NCBI RefSeq assembly: GCF_003591035.1
Contig: NZ_QYUO01000003.1
Coordinates: forward strand, 1 to 64,000
Direction of reading: 5' to 3'
Origin: Noviherbaspirillum saxi
GTDB lineage: Bacteria; Pseudomonadota; Gammaproteobacteria; Burkholderiales; Burkholderiaceae_D
DNA: 64,000 nt
Shown here: positions 46,494 to 56,299 of the stretch, in pieces
Layout of the letters: every line of letters begins with the position of its first letter
Numbering within the stretch: position 1 is the first letter of the stretch
Position numbers and translations under genes: made by a program
The notes under the pieces: generated by a model
The model's database searches: none
The model's input: only the letters and a program-made list of their open reading frames with translations
Told to the model about the DNA's origin: nothing

Positions 46494-48440
46494 TTACATG
46501 AACGCCGCATCGGACCGCATCCTGTCCAAAAACAATTCAGGCAGAGTGAAGCGCGGCCCATAGTGGCGGGCCAATTCCATGGCGCGCGAATTGAAAGCCT
46601 GCATGTTATAGGTATTGACGACCTGGATATATCCGCCGGTCCATGCCGGCGCCCCGACAGCCAGAAGCGAAGCGATATTGGCATCGGCGACGGAGGCGAC
46701 AACCCCTTGCTGCAGGCTGAAAATCGCTTCGATCACCGGCCGGAACAGCAGCCTGTCCTTGGTATCCTGGGGAAGTATCGATCCGGCGGAACAAGCAACA
46801 TCTTCCTTACCATAGCTGCGGTCGTATGTCCCCAGTGGACCCGCCAGCATTCCGAGCTGCCATGCCAGCGCCTGTACGGTGTTGGCCGGCATCCCTTCCG
46901 CGACGAGTCTCCTGCCTTCATCGCGATACGCATCGAATACTCTCTGCGAGAATCCGCGCGGACTGCCATTGACAACGATTGCCAGTTTGCCAATGCGGCG
47001 CAGGAGGTCCTTTGTCAAAGCAAGCGCTTCGCCAGACAGGTCGGAGACGAGCTCGCCGAGCGAAAATTCTCCTGTGGCGGAAAAGCAATGCAGTCTCGCG
47101 AAATCATGCTTTGCCGCTGCACCTTGCTCGGCAAGTCCAGGAGATCGATTACCTGCCATTACAACAAAGTGAGTACCGGGGAAGATTTGCTTTTGCAGCG
47201 AGTCGAACCATTGGAGGCCCGCCTCATCTTCCGAAGGCAGTGCAACCAGAACCAGTTCGCATCGCCTTGTATCCATGGTGCGGTCAGACACCAGAGCTTG
47301 CGCCGCTTCGATAGCTGCCAAACTTTGGCCCGCCTTTGCGCAACGTTTCAAAATGACGTCCGCGACGCTTGCCCTCATGCGGCTCGCACTGCCAGAGGCT
47401 GCTACATCGTCACCATGCAAAAGAACCTGGATACCTGCAAGCGCCGCTGCGGTGGCGATCTCGATTGCGGCCTCGCCGTTGCCGATAATGCCGAGGGTCC
47501 CGATCCCATTGGCGGCATGCTTGTCCTGCGCAGTATTCCGCCTGACCTGGTTCATTTGATCGAACATCGAGGTCATGATGTTCTTCGCTTGCGGTGAAAG
47601 AGTAAGATCGGCAGCGATGCGGCTCTCAAGATCGAGTGCGGTGTCCAGATCGACCAGCGTCGAACACGCAGCCAATGCCAGCAACTGCTCCGGCGCAGGC
47701 AGCAAACCGCGTGTGCGGCCGAGAACTTCTTCCATTTTTTTGGCAAGCAGGACAGCGTTATGAGCTTCATTTGCAGCACCGCCAGGAATCCGGTAATTCT
47801 CCCGTTGCCATGGCTGCCGACATGCCTGCGGGTGATTGCGGATCCATTCCTTCGCGGCTGGCAACAACTCTTCCACAGTGCCGACACAGGTATCGACCAG
47901 ACCGGCCTGCAGTGCTTCCGCTGGTTTGCACTGCGTACCGGCCAGCAGCAACGGCAAGGCCCTTTCCAGCCCCAGCAGCCGAATCAGCCGGACGGTGCCT
48001 CCGCCGCCAGGCAGCAATCCGAGACGTATTTCGGGCAAGCCGACGATTGCCTTTGGATTGTCGACCACGATGCGATAGTTGCAGACCAGGCATATCTCGA
48101 ATCCGCCGCCAAGCGCCGCACCATTGATCGCGGCCACGACAGGTACCAATAGGTTTTCGAGACGCCGCAATTGCGCCTTAGTTTCGACCAGGCGCTTGAA
48201 GAATGCCTCCTTTTGCGACAGTTTGGCGGCGATCATGTCGCGGATATCGCCGCCCGCAAAGAACGTGCGCTTGGCCGATGCCAGTACCACGCCGCTCAGG
48301 CCATTTTCGTTTTCCAGACGGCCAAGCGTTTCTTCCATCGCGGCAAGGTATTCATCGTTCATGGCATTGACCGGGCCCGTCATGTCCATCGTGACGGTCA
48401 CAATGCCGTCGCCGTCCTTCTCGTACTTGAAGCCGATCAT
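46494..48440 (-). CDS. Enoyl-CoA hydratase / 3-hydroxyacyl-CoA dehydrogenase fusion, divergent
   Basis: The protein has 648 residues. ATG 48440 is chosen because GGAGGATG precedes it; a GTG at 48464 is the alternative. The crotonase domain (about 1-190) has the oxyanion regions FAGGDIRD and INGAALGGGFE. The NAD-binding domain (about 290-460) has GIIGNGEAAIEIA in place of the usual GxGxMGxGIA. The catalytic His is retained in HCFSATGEFSLGELV, in place of HFFNP. The C-terminal domain is present. It looks like a FadJ-type protein with an altered cofactor motif, so dehydrogenase activity is not assured. It is last in the minus-strand operon from 52621. Confidence 0.82.
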   Translation of the reverse strand: MIGFKYEKDGDGIVTVTMDMTGPVNAMNDEYLAAMEETLGRLENENGLSGVVLASAKRTFFAGGDIRDMIAAKLSQKEAFFKRLVETKAQLRRLENLLVPVVAAINGAALGGGFEICLVCNYRIVVDNPKAIVGLPEIRLGLLPGGGGTVRLIRLLGLERALPLLLAGTQCKPAEALQAGLVDTCVGTVEELLPAAKEWIRNHPQACRQPWQRENYRIPGGAANEAHNAVLLAKKMEEVLGRTRGLLPAPEQLLALAACSTLVDLDTALDLESRIAADLTLSPQAKNIMTSMFDQMNQVRRNTAQDKHAANGIGTLGIIGNGEAAIEIATAAALAGIQVLLHGDDVAASGSASRMRASVADVILKRCAKAGQSLAAIEAAQALVSDRTMDTRRCELVLVALPSEDEAGLQWFDSLQKQIFPGTHFVVMAGNRSPGLAEQGAAAKHDFARLHCFSATGEFSLGELVSDLSGEALALTKDLLRRIGKLAIVVNGSPRGFSQRVFDAYRDEGRRLVAEGMPANTVQALAWQLGMLAGPLGTYDRSYGKEDVACSAGSILPQDTKDRLLFRPVIEAIFSLQQGVVASVADANIASLLAVGAPAWTGGYIQVVNTYNMQAFNSRAMELARHYGPRFTLPELFLDRMRSDAAFM

Positions 48441-48479
48441 GCGAACATCCTCCGCTGCCGCCACTGTATTGATGAAGAC

Positions 48480-49331
48480 TCAGACGTATTGGTAAAAACC
48501 GGATCCTGTCTTGCGGCCAAGAGTGCCAGCGTCCACCATTTCTCTTAGCAGCGGCGCCGGCCGGTACTTCGGATCGTTGAAATCCCGATAGAACACTTCC
48601 ATCACCGTCAGGCAGGTGTCGAGGCCGATGAGATCGGCCAGCGCCAGCGGACCAATAGGATGATTGGCCCCCAGCTTCATTCCTGCGTCGATTTCTTCGG
48701 CTGTCGCAAGCCCGTCCTGCAGCACGAATACCGCCTCATTAATCATCGGGACGAGGATGCGATTGACCACGAAGCCGGGCGAATTCCTGACCGAGATCGG
48801 GGTCTTGCCAATTTTTTCCGCAAGCATGCGCGTCGTGTCGGATGTGCTATCGCTGGTACGTATGCCACGAATGACTTCGACCAGCGACATCACCGGCACC
48901 GGGTTGAAGAAATGCATGCCGACGAAACGCTCCGGCGACGTCAGCGATGCGCCCAGTTTAGTGATTGACACGGAAGATGTGTTGGAGGCGATGATGGCGC
49001 TCGATTTGACGACCGCTTCTGTTTCCTTCAGGATGCGCTGCTTGAGTTCGAGCTGTTCGGTCGCCGCTTCGATGATGAAATCGGAGCTCGCCAGTGCGCC
49101 GATTTCGGTACTAGTCCGTATACGTCCGATGATCCCTGCTTTTTGTTCCGCATTGATTTTTCCGCTTTTGACTGCACGGTCGAGACCGGAAGAGATGACG
49201 GACAGGGCGCGCTGCAGCGCTTCGTCGCTGACGTCGCGCAGGGTAACGTCCAGGCCGGCGGACGCACAGATTTGGGCGATACCGCTGCCCATCTGTCCGG
49301 CACCGATAATGCCTATATGCTGGATGTGCAT
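48480..49331 (-). CDS. 3-hydroxyacyl-CoA dehydrogenase (Hbd/PaaH type)
   Basis: The 283-residue protein has the canonical motifs: IGIIGAGQMGSGIAQICA (NAD), ASNTSSVSIT, GMHFFNPVPVMSLVEVI (catalytic His and Glu), and NSPGFVVNRILVPMINEA. GGGAGG precedes the ATG. It oxidises 3-hydroxyacyl-CoA to the 3-keto form. It precedes the fusion gene by 39 bp and follows the ETF-QO gene by 15 bp, so all are co-transcribed. A canonical dehydrogenase next to a fusion with an altered NAD motif may explain how the latter could lose activity. Confidence 0.93.
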   Translation of the reverse strand: MHIQHIGIIGAGQMGSGIAQICASAGLDVTLRDVSDEALQRALSVISSGLDRAVKSGKINAEQKAGIIGRIRTSTEIGALASSDFIIEAATEQLELKQRILKETEAVVKSSAIIASNTSSVSITKLGASLTSPERFVGMHFFNPVPVMSLVEVIRGIRTSDSTSDTTRMLAEKIGKTPISVRNSPGFVVNRILVPMINEAVFVLQDGLATAEEIDAGMKLGANHPIGPLALADLIGLDTCLTVMEVFYRDFNDPKYRPAPLLREMVDAGTLGRKTGSGFYQYV

Positions 49332-49346
49332 TGCTGATCCCTCCCT

Positions 49347-51014
49347 TTACATATTTGGATAGTTCGGGCCACCGCCACCTTCTGGCGTCACCCACACGAT
49401 GTTCTGCGTCGGATCCTTGATGTCGCAAGTCTTGCAATGCACGCAGTTCTGGGCATTGATCTGCAAGCGATCCTCGCCCGCATCGTTCTTCACGAACTCG
49501 TACACGCCGGCCGGGCAATAGCGCGACTCCGGTCCCGCATATGTCGCCAGGTTGATGTTGACCGGTACGCTCGCATCCTTGAGCGTCAGGTGCGCCGGCT
49601 GTTCTTCCGCATGGTTGGTGTTGGAAATGAACACCGACGACAAGCGGTCAAAGGTCAGCTTGCCATCCGGCTTCGGATACACGATCGGTTCGAACTCCGC
49701 TGCCGGGCGCAGGCATTCATGGTCCGCATGCTTGTGCCGCAGCGTCCACGGCGCCTTGCCGCGGAACACCGCCTGGTCGATGCCCACCATCAGCGTGCCG
49801 GTGTACAGACCCTTGGCCATGAAGGGCTTGAAGTTACGCGCCTTGTGCAATTCCTCATGCAGCCACGAGGTCTTGAAGCTGTCCGCATACGCAACCAGCT
49901 CGTCATGCTGGCGATTCGCGCCCAGCGCCGCAAATGCCGCTTCAGCGGCCAGCATGCCGGTCTTCATCGCCGCATGGCTGCCCTTGATGCGCGACGCATT
50001 CAGGAAACCGGCATCGCAACCGATCAGCGCACCGCCCGGGAACGTGAACTTCGGCAGGGACTGGATACCACCAGCCACCAGTGCCCGTGCCCCATACGAC
50101 AGGCGCTTGCCGCCTTCGAAGAACTTGCGGATTTCCGGATGGGTCTTGTAGCGCTGGAATTCTTCATACGGCGACAGGTAAGGATTCTGGTATGCCAGGC
50201 CCACCACATAGCCGACCGCGACCTGGTTGTTTTCCAGGTGGTACAGGAACGAGCCGCCATAGGTATCGGCATCCAGCGGCCAGCCGGCGGTATGGATCAC
50301 CAGGCCAGGCTTGTGCATCTTGGGATCGATTTCCCACAATTCCTTGATGCCGATCGCATAGGTTTGCGGATCGCTGTCCTTGTTCAGGTGGTACGTCGCC
50401 ATCAGTTGCTTGCCCAGGTGGCCGCGCGCGCCTTCGGCAAAGAAGGTGTATTTCGCATGCAGTTCCATGCCAAGCTGGAAGGCATCGGTGGGCTTGCCGT
50501 GACGGTCCACGCCCATGTTGCCGGTCGCCACGCCGCGCACCGACCCGTCGTCGTTGTACAGCACTTCAGCCGCCGGGAAGCCGGGGAAGATTTCCACGCC
50601 CAGCGCTTCGGCTTGCTGACCGAGCCAGCGCACCACGTTGGCCAGCGACACGATGTAGTTGCCATGGTTCTGGAAGCAGGCCGGCAGCATCCAGTCCGGG
50701 GTCTTGGTGGCTTTCTTTTCGGTCAGGAACAGGAAGCGGTCTTCGGTGACTTCGGTGTGCAAGGGTGCACCGAGTTCTTTCCAGTTGGGGAACAACTCGT
50801 TCATCGCGATCGGGTCCATCACGGCGCCGGAGAGGATATGGGCGCCGACTTCACTGCCTTTTTCCAGCACGCAGACCGACACCTCGCTGCCTTGTTCGGC
50901 GGCCAGCTGCTTGAGGCGAATCGCGGCCGACAGGCCGGCCGGGCCGCCGCCCACGATGACCACATCGTATTCCATCGCTTCGCGCGGGCCGTATTGTTCT
51001 ATCAGGTTTTGCAT
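49347..51014 (-). CDS. Electron-transfer flavoprotein-ubiquinone oxidoreductase
   Basis: The 555-residue protein begins with a FAD motif (YDVVIVGGGPAGLSAAIRLKQL), includes the ETF-QO core (GLAYQNPYLSPYEEFQRYKTHP, GCDAGFLNASRIKGSHAAMKTGMLAAEA) and ends with the 4Fe-4S ligands (RYCPAGVYEF and NAQNCVHCKTCDIKDP). It passes electrons from acyl-CoA dehydrogenases via ETF to the quinone pool in the inner membrane. The ETF subunits are not in the window. Its place between dehydrogenase genes fits supply of an electron sink for the ACAD reactions. Confidence 0.95.
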   Translation of the reverse strand: MQNLIEQYGPREAMEYDVVIVGGGPAGLSAAIRLKQLAAEQGSEVSVCVLEKGSEVGAHILSGAVMDPIAMNELFPNWKELGAPLHTEVTEDRFLFLTEKKATKTPDWMLPACFQNHGNYIVSLANVVRWLGQQAEALGVEIFPGFPAAEVLYNDDGSVRGVATGNMGVDRHGKPTDAFQLGMELHAKYTFFAEGARGHLGKQLMATYHLNKDSDPQTYAIGIKELWEIDPKMHKPGLVIHTAGWPLDADTYGGSFLYHLENNQVAVGYVVGLAYQNPYLSPYEEFQRYKTHPEIRKFFEGGKRLSYGARALVAGGIQSLPKFTFPGGALIGCDAGFLNASRIKGSHAAMKTGMLAAEAAFAALGANRQHDELVAYADSFKTSWLHEELHKARNFKPFMAKGLYTGTLMVGIDQAVFRGKAPWTLRHKHADHECLRPAAEFEPIVYPKPDGKLTFDRLSSVFISNTNHAEEQPAHLTLKDASVPVNINLATYAGPESRYCPAGVYEFVKNDAGEDRLQINAQNCVHCKTCDIKDPTQNIVWVTPEGGGGPNYPNM

Positions 51015-51156
51015 GGTGTTTTTATGATTGAATTCGTTGGCGCATAACTGCTCAAAGACATTTTGCCTGGATCACGTGGACGTTCTCCACGCGTATGCGC
51101 CTGCCAAGCCGTGTCTGGTTTTTCCGGAAAAAATGGGACGACCGGGATTTATCCTT

Positions 51157-51900
51157 TTACATTCCCGCTGCCAGATATCCCCCATCCACAGGCAGCACGA
51201 TTCCCGTAATAAACGAAGCCATCGGCGAGCAGAGGAAGGTAATACCCGCGGCCACTTCTTCCGTGCGACCCCAACGCTTCATCGGCGAGCGCGCCATTAC
51301 GCGGCCGTTACGCTCAGGGTCGTTCTGAAGAATTTGAGTCATCGGCGTATCGATCCAGCCCGGAGCGAGTGCGTTGACACGAATTCCTTCCTCCGCCCAT
51401 GACACGGCGAGACTCTTGGTCAGCTGCACTACTCCGCCCTTGCTGGACGAATAGGCAGGCGCGGTGGCGCTCCCGAAGAAACTCATCAGCGAAGCTATAT
51501 TGACGATAGCCCCGCCCTGCCGCGCCAGTAGCGGACGCGCCGCAGTGCAGACACGCAGCGTTCCGGTGAGATTGATGTCCAGTGTACGTGCAAAGGATTC
51601 GGCCTCGAACTCGACCGGACCCTGCCCTCCTACGCCTGCAGCATTGACCAGAATGTCGAGGCGCTCGAACCGTGAAAACGCTTCCCGCACGCCCGCGTCG
51701 TCGGTCACATTGAGGACATGTGCGTCAATACCGGCAAATACCGGATCGGCCAGCGCCGCTTGCACTTCTTTTTCCGATACACCGGTGGCGATCACCTTGG
51801 CTCCTGCTGCCTTGAGCGCAAGCGCGGTGCCGCGACCTATGCCGCTGGTTCCTCCGGTCACAAAAGCAACCTGTCCGTCCAGCATGTTTGTAAGGTTCAT
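51157..51900 (-). CDS. SDR-family oxidoreductase
   Basis: The 247-residue protein has TGGTSGIGRG, NAAG, the Ser of NIASLMSF, YSSSKGG and NALAPGWIDTPM. ATG 51900 (MNLTNMLDGQVAFVTG) is preferred over 51912, since GGAAAC lies before it. It is the second gene of the leftward operon beginning at 52621. A hydroxy-group oxidation in the pathway is likely, but the substrate is not known. Confidence 0.88.
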   Translation of the reverse strand: MNLTNMLDGQVAFVTGGTSGIGRGTALALKAAGAKVIATGVSEKEVQAALADPVFAGIDAHVLNVTDDAGVREAFSRFERLDILVNAAGVGGQGPVEFEAESFARTLDINLTGTLRVCTAARPLLARQGGAIVNIASLMSFFGSATAPAYSSSKGGVVQLTKSLAVSWAEEGIRVNALAPGWIDTPMTQILQNDPERNGRVMARSPMKRWGRTEEVAAGITFLCSPMASFITGIVLPVDGGYLAAGM

Positions 51901-51931
51901 TGACGTTTCCATTTAAAAAAGATTGCGCAAC

Positions 51932-52621
51932 TCAGCTCAGACCGACAACCGGTACCACCGCGCCATGCACGGCCCGTGCTCTATCGGACGCTAGAAAACC
52001 GATTACGGAAGCAAGGTCGACGAGCGACACCCATTTCCCAGGATCGGCATCCGGCATGGCAGACCGATTGGCCGGTGTATCGATGATGCTGGGCGCAACT
52101 GCATTGACATTGATGCCGGCATCGCGCAGTTCCTGCGCCATCGACTCGGTAAGACGCGCAACTGCGCCCTTGGATGCGCAGTAGGCGCCCATGGCGCCCT
52201 TTCCGCTCGATGCCGACGCTGCCGCGACGTTGACAATCTTGCCTTGGCCGGCGGCTTTCATGCCAGGAACGATGGCGCGCGACGCATTGATTAGCGTTGC
52301 CACGTTCAAGTCAAGCATCCGGCGCCACATGGCGTCGTCGGTTTCATGCACCGCGGGCCCCATGTCGAAGCCGCCGGCGATATTGCAGAGTACATTTGCC
52401 GCGCGTCCCGCCAGCGCCGATTCCAGCGACTCGACGGTCTTTCCGGCATTCGTGAGGTCGACCGCAACCGGTTGCACGCGTCCGTTGTCGGGATACGCGG
52501 CGCGCAATGCATCAATATTTACGTCGACTGCAATGATGGACGAACCTAGTGAAAGAAATTCTTCGACCACGGCTTTACCCAGGGCGCCTGCAGCGCCGGT
52601 AACAACAACGACAGAGGACAT
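51932..52621 (-). CDS. SDR-family oxidoreductase, first gene of operon
   Basis: The 229-residue protein has TGAAGALGK (NAD(P) motif), NIAGG, the Ser of NVAAASAS and YCASKGAV as the catalytic Tyr/Lys pair. The C-terminal part is short for the family. It is separated by 31 bp from the next SDR gene and faces the amidohydrolase at 52783 across two N9 palindromes. It probably acts on a pathway intermediate. Confidence 0.86.
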   Translation of the reverse strand: MSSVVVVTGAAGALGKAVVEEFLSLGSSIIAVDVNIDALRAAYPDNGRVQPVAVDLTNAGKTVESLESALAGRAANVLCNIAGGFDMGPAVHETDDAMWRRMLDLNVATLINASRAIVPGMKAAGQGKIVNVAAASASSGKGAMGAYCASKGAVARLTESMAQELRDAGINVNAVAPSIIDTPANRSAMPDADPGKWVSLVDLASVIGFLASDRARAVHGAVVPVVGLS

Positions 52622-52652
52622 CGGTTCTTCCTTTCTATTAAACGCTCTCGGT

Positions 52653-52673
52653 AAACTAACATAACGTCAGTTT
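52653..52673. promoter_or_regulatory. Operator palindrome on the SDR side of the divergent promoter region
   Basis: AAACTA-N9-CAGTTT, with the spacer ACATAACGT identical to that of the 63538 copy. It lies 32 bp before the SDR start (leftward). Confidence 0.7.
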
Positions 52674-52719
52674 TAGCTCAACAAAAACGAATATCCATCA
52701 TTTTATTGACGCACCCATA

Positions 52720-52740
52720 GAACTGACATATAGTTAGTTT
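52720..52740. promoter_or_regulatory. Operator palindrome on the amidohydrolase side
   Basis: GAACTG-N9-TAGTTT. It lies 43 bp before the amidohydrolase start (rightward) and 67 bp from its partner site, so both promoters can be controlled at once. Confidence 0.6.
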
Positions 52741-52782
52741 TCAGAGCGAGGTCGCTCAACCTTTTTCGACGCGAGGAGCACA

Positions 52783-53970
52783 ATGACCGCTGTGACTTAC
52801 CCCATCTATGACGCGGACCGTCATTTCTACGAACCGCCGGAGGCGTTTCTTCGCCACCTGCCGAAGAAATTCAAGAAAGAATTTCAATATGTGCAGGTCA
52901 ACGGCCGTACCAAGCTTGCGGTCGGCGGCATGCTTTCAGACTACATTCCCAATCCAACTTTCGAAGTTGTTGCGGCACCCGGTGCGCATGAAAAGTGGTA
53001 TCGCGGACAGAATCCGGAAGGCTTGTCACTGCGCGAGATCACCGGTGAACCGATTGCATCACAAGCTGCGTTCAACAATGGTGACGCGCACTTGAAAGTC
53101 ATGGATGAGCAGAAGATCCATGCCGGACTGTTCCTGCCGACGCTGGCTTCCGTAATCGAAGAGCGACTTGCGCAGCGTCCGGAAGTGATCCATGCCCTCT
53201 TGCACTCCGTAAATCAATGGACTGCAGAAGAATGCGGCTTCGCACGGGATAACCGGCTGTTCCCGGTGCCGATGATCAATCTCGCCGATGTCGATGAAGC
53301 CTGCAAGGAACTCGACTTCCTGCTCGCGAGCGGCGCACGGGTCATTGGTATCCGTCCTGCTCCCGTGTCGGGGCTCAAGGGCGGTCGCTCGATGGGATTC
53401 GAAGAATTCGACCCGTTCTGGGCACGCATCAATGAAGCGAAAGTTTTCGTGGTCCTGCACGTATCCGACTCAGGCTATGACAAGGTTTACCAATGGTGGA
53501 CCGCTGGCGGCAAGGGCGAATTCCGCCCATTCGAGAAAGATCCGTTCGGCGAAATCCTTGACTGGATGGGCCGCCCGATCGCCGATACGCTTGCCGCTTT
53601 AATATGCCACGGCGTATTCGATCGCTTCCCCAACGTGCGCGTCGCGTCGCTGGAAAACGGCTCATCCTGGCTGGAGCCTCTGCTCCAGCGCATGGAAGCG
53701 ACGTATCACAAGATGCCGAAGACCTTCCGCCGCAACCCGGTCGAAACTTTCCGCCAGCATGTGTACGTGGCACCGTTCTATGAAGATCCGATCGACAAGG
53801 TGATCGAATTGATCGGTGTCGAGCGCGTACTGTTCGGCAGCGATTGGCCGCATCCGGAAGGACTTGCCCATCCGCTCGACTTCTTCAAGGATATTTCCAA
53901 TCTCAATGCGACGCAGACGCAACGCATCATGAGCACGAATCTGAAGGAATTGCTGGAAGGCGTACGTTAA
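52783..53970 (+). CDS. Amidohydrolase family protein (Amidohydro_2)
   Basis: The 395-residue protein has the N-terminal DADRHFYEPPEAF, a D-x-H variant of the metal motif seen in this subgroup. VVLHVSD gives a His ligand, CHGVFDRFPN another, and FGSDWPHPEG supplies the final Asp. A GAGGAG ribosome site precedes the ATG. Such proteins often accompany acyl-CoA degradation genes, and may hydrolyse or decarboxylate a CoA-bound ring product. Its divergent operator links it to the regulon. Confidence 0.85.
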   Translation: MTAVTYPIYDADRHFYEPPEAFLRHLPKKFKKEFQYVQVNGRTKLAVGGMLSDYIPNPTFEVVAAPGAHEKWYRGQNPEGLSLREITGEPIASQAAFNNGDAHLKVMDEQKIHAGLFLPTLASVIEERLAQRPEVIHALLHSVNQWTAEECGFARDNRLFPVPMINLADVDEACKELDFLLASGARVIGIRPAPVSGLKGGRSMGFEEFDPFWARINEAKVFVVLHVSDSGYDKVYQWWTAGGKGEFRPFEKDPFGEILDWMGRPIADTLAALICHGVFDRFPNVRVASLENGSSWLEPLLQRMEATYHKMPKTFRRNPVETFRQHVYVAPFYEDPIDKVIELIGVERVLFGSDWPHPEGLAHPLDFFKDISNLNATQTQRIMSTNLKELLEGVR

Positions 53971-54058
53971 TCGTTCGTTTCACTGGTCTGCCGGCCGCTA
54001 CGGTTGGCAGACGCAAAGTTTGTGTTGTTTGTCTCTACCTTCTCTAAGGAGATGGGTT

Positions 54059-54097
54059 GCCTCATGTCGGCGTTCAGCGCCAGCATGAGGCTTTTTT
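54059..54097 (+). terminator. Intrinsic terminator of the amidohydrolase gene
   Basis: Stem GCCTCATG with CATGAGGC, an inner GGCG/CGCC stem, then TTTTTT. It starts 88 bp after the stop codon. Confidence 0.85.
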
Positions 54098-54185
54098 ATT
54101 GATGGAGTGGATTCTTTTAGCCGGGTCGTTACCGCACGCTCAAATCAATTCGAGTACATGCTTGTAGTGAAATGAAACTGGCGAT

Positions 54186-55040
<855 letters not shown>

Positions 55041-55090
55041 CTATATGAATCGTGGATATCAGCCTTTTGACTGAAGGCCGGCGTGCCTGG

Positions 55091-56275
55091 TCAGTCACGT
55101 ACCAGCAGCATTGCGCCGGCAATCGGGCCACCGCCATTGGAGGCAACCGCGACTTTCGGATTCCCCGCCACCTGCCTTGCTCCGCCTTCGCCACGCAACT
55201 GCGTCACTGCCTCGACAATATGGATCATGCCGTGCAGACGTCCGCCCGAAAGCTGACCGCCGCCGGTTGCAAGCGGCAGCTCGCCGTCGAGCGCGATCCG
55301 CTTGCCGCCTTCGACAAACGCCGCGGCCTCGCCGCGTCCGCAAAATCCCAGTCCTTCCAGCCATAGCAGAGACAAGATACTGAAGCCGTCATAGAGCTGT
55401 GCGACATCGACATCGGAAGGCTTGAGGTCGGTGCGGCTCCACAGTCGCCGGCCGCATTCGTCGGCGGCGAAACGCGTCAGGTCTTCCAGCTGGTCCCAGG
55501 TATCCTTTGTTTCCAGGCCGCCGGAAATCGCCTCCACCCTGATCGGCGTGGACTTCAGGTCGCGCGCGGTATCCTTGTGCGAGACGATCACTGCGATCGA
55601 ACCGTCGATCGGCACGTCGCAGTCATACAGGCATAGCGGCGTCGAAATCATGCGCGCATTCATGTAATCGTCGAGCGTGAGCGGATCGCGGTATACCGCC
55701 TTGGGATTGAGGCCGGCATTGCGGCGCGCATTCAGTGCTATCTGCGCAAGTTGTTCACGCTTGACGCCGAACTCATGAAAATAACGGCTGGCGATCAATC
55801 CGATCCAGTTGGCACCCGACGGTGCAAGGAACGGTGCCTGAAATTCGCCGAAACCGCTAATGCGCTGGCTTCCGGCACCGACCAGGCTGGGCCGGGTGCC
55901 GGGAGGTACGGAGGTTTCGGTCACCGTGCGGAAACAGAGCACATGCCGGGCCTGGCCCGATGCAACCGCCATGCAGGCATGCAGCACACCGCTCATCTGC
56001 GTGGCTTCACTGCCGGCGTTGTACCAGTTGAGCTTGAGTCCGAGCGCATCCTTGAGCTGACCGATCGACACCGGTGAAAAGCCGGGTGAATCCGCTTTGT
56101 AGCCCGGCCAGCTGGAAATGCCGTCGATTTCCCTGCGGTCGATGCCGGCGTCCTCAATCGCCGCCATCACGGCGTCGAGCGTCAGGTCCAGCCCGCCCCG
56201 CCCCAGCCTGCGGCCGGCGGCGGATTGACCGACACCCGAAATGACGGCTTGCCTCTCTGGCACTTGAATAGTCAT
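55091..56275 (-). CDS. Thiolase-fold protein of Ltp2 type, without the catalytic Cys
   Basis: The 394-residue protein starts MTIQVPERQAVISGVGQSAAGRR. The position of the thiolase nucleophile (NNACATGS in the paralogue) reads NAGSEATQMSGV, and HDCFSPNE is replaced by LYDGFSILSL, leaving neither Cys nor His. It ends with GGGQLSGGRLHGMIHIVEAVTQLRGEGGARQV, which is typical of lipid-transfer (Ltp2-type) thiolase-like aldolases that split a tertiary 3-hydroxyacyl-CoA by retro-aldol reaction. Those use Tyr residues and partner with a DUF35 domain protein; no DUF35 gene is in the window. It follows the amidohydrolase at 56300 by 24 bp. Confidence 0.87.
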   Translation of the reverse strand: MTIQVPERQAVISGVGQSAAGRRLGRGGLDLTLDAVMAAIEDAGIDRREIDGISSWPGYKADSPGFSPVSIGQLKDALGLKLNWYNAGSEATQMSGVLHACMAVASGQARHVLCFRTVTETSVPPGTRPSLVGAGSQRISGFGEFQAPFLAPSGANWIGLIASRYFHEFGVKREQLAQIALNARRNAGLNPKAVYRDPLTLDDYMNARMISTPLCLYDCDVPIDGSIAVIVSHKDTARDLKSTPIRVEAISGGLETKDTWDQLEDLTRFAADECGRRLWSRTDLKPSDVDVAQLYDGFSILSLLWLEGLGFCGRGEAAAFVEGGKRIALDGELPLATGGGQLSGGRLHGMIHIVEAVTQLRGEGGARQVAGNPKVAVASNGGGPIAGAMLLVRD

Positions 56276-56299
56276 CTGCGTTCCTTACCGGTGCTGCGC

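Noticed and set aside
49437..51047. Long plus-strand open frame opposite the ETF-QO gene
   Set aside because: It is antisense to a fully convincing enzyme gene, with Arg/His-rich composition and no family features; it comes from GC-rich codon use.
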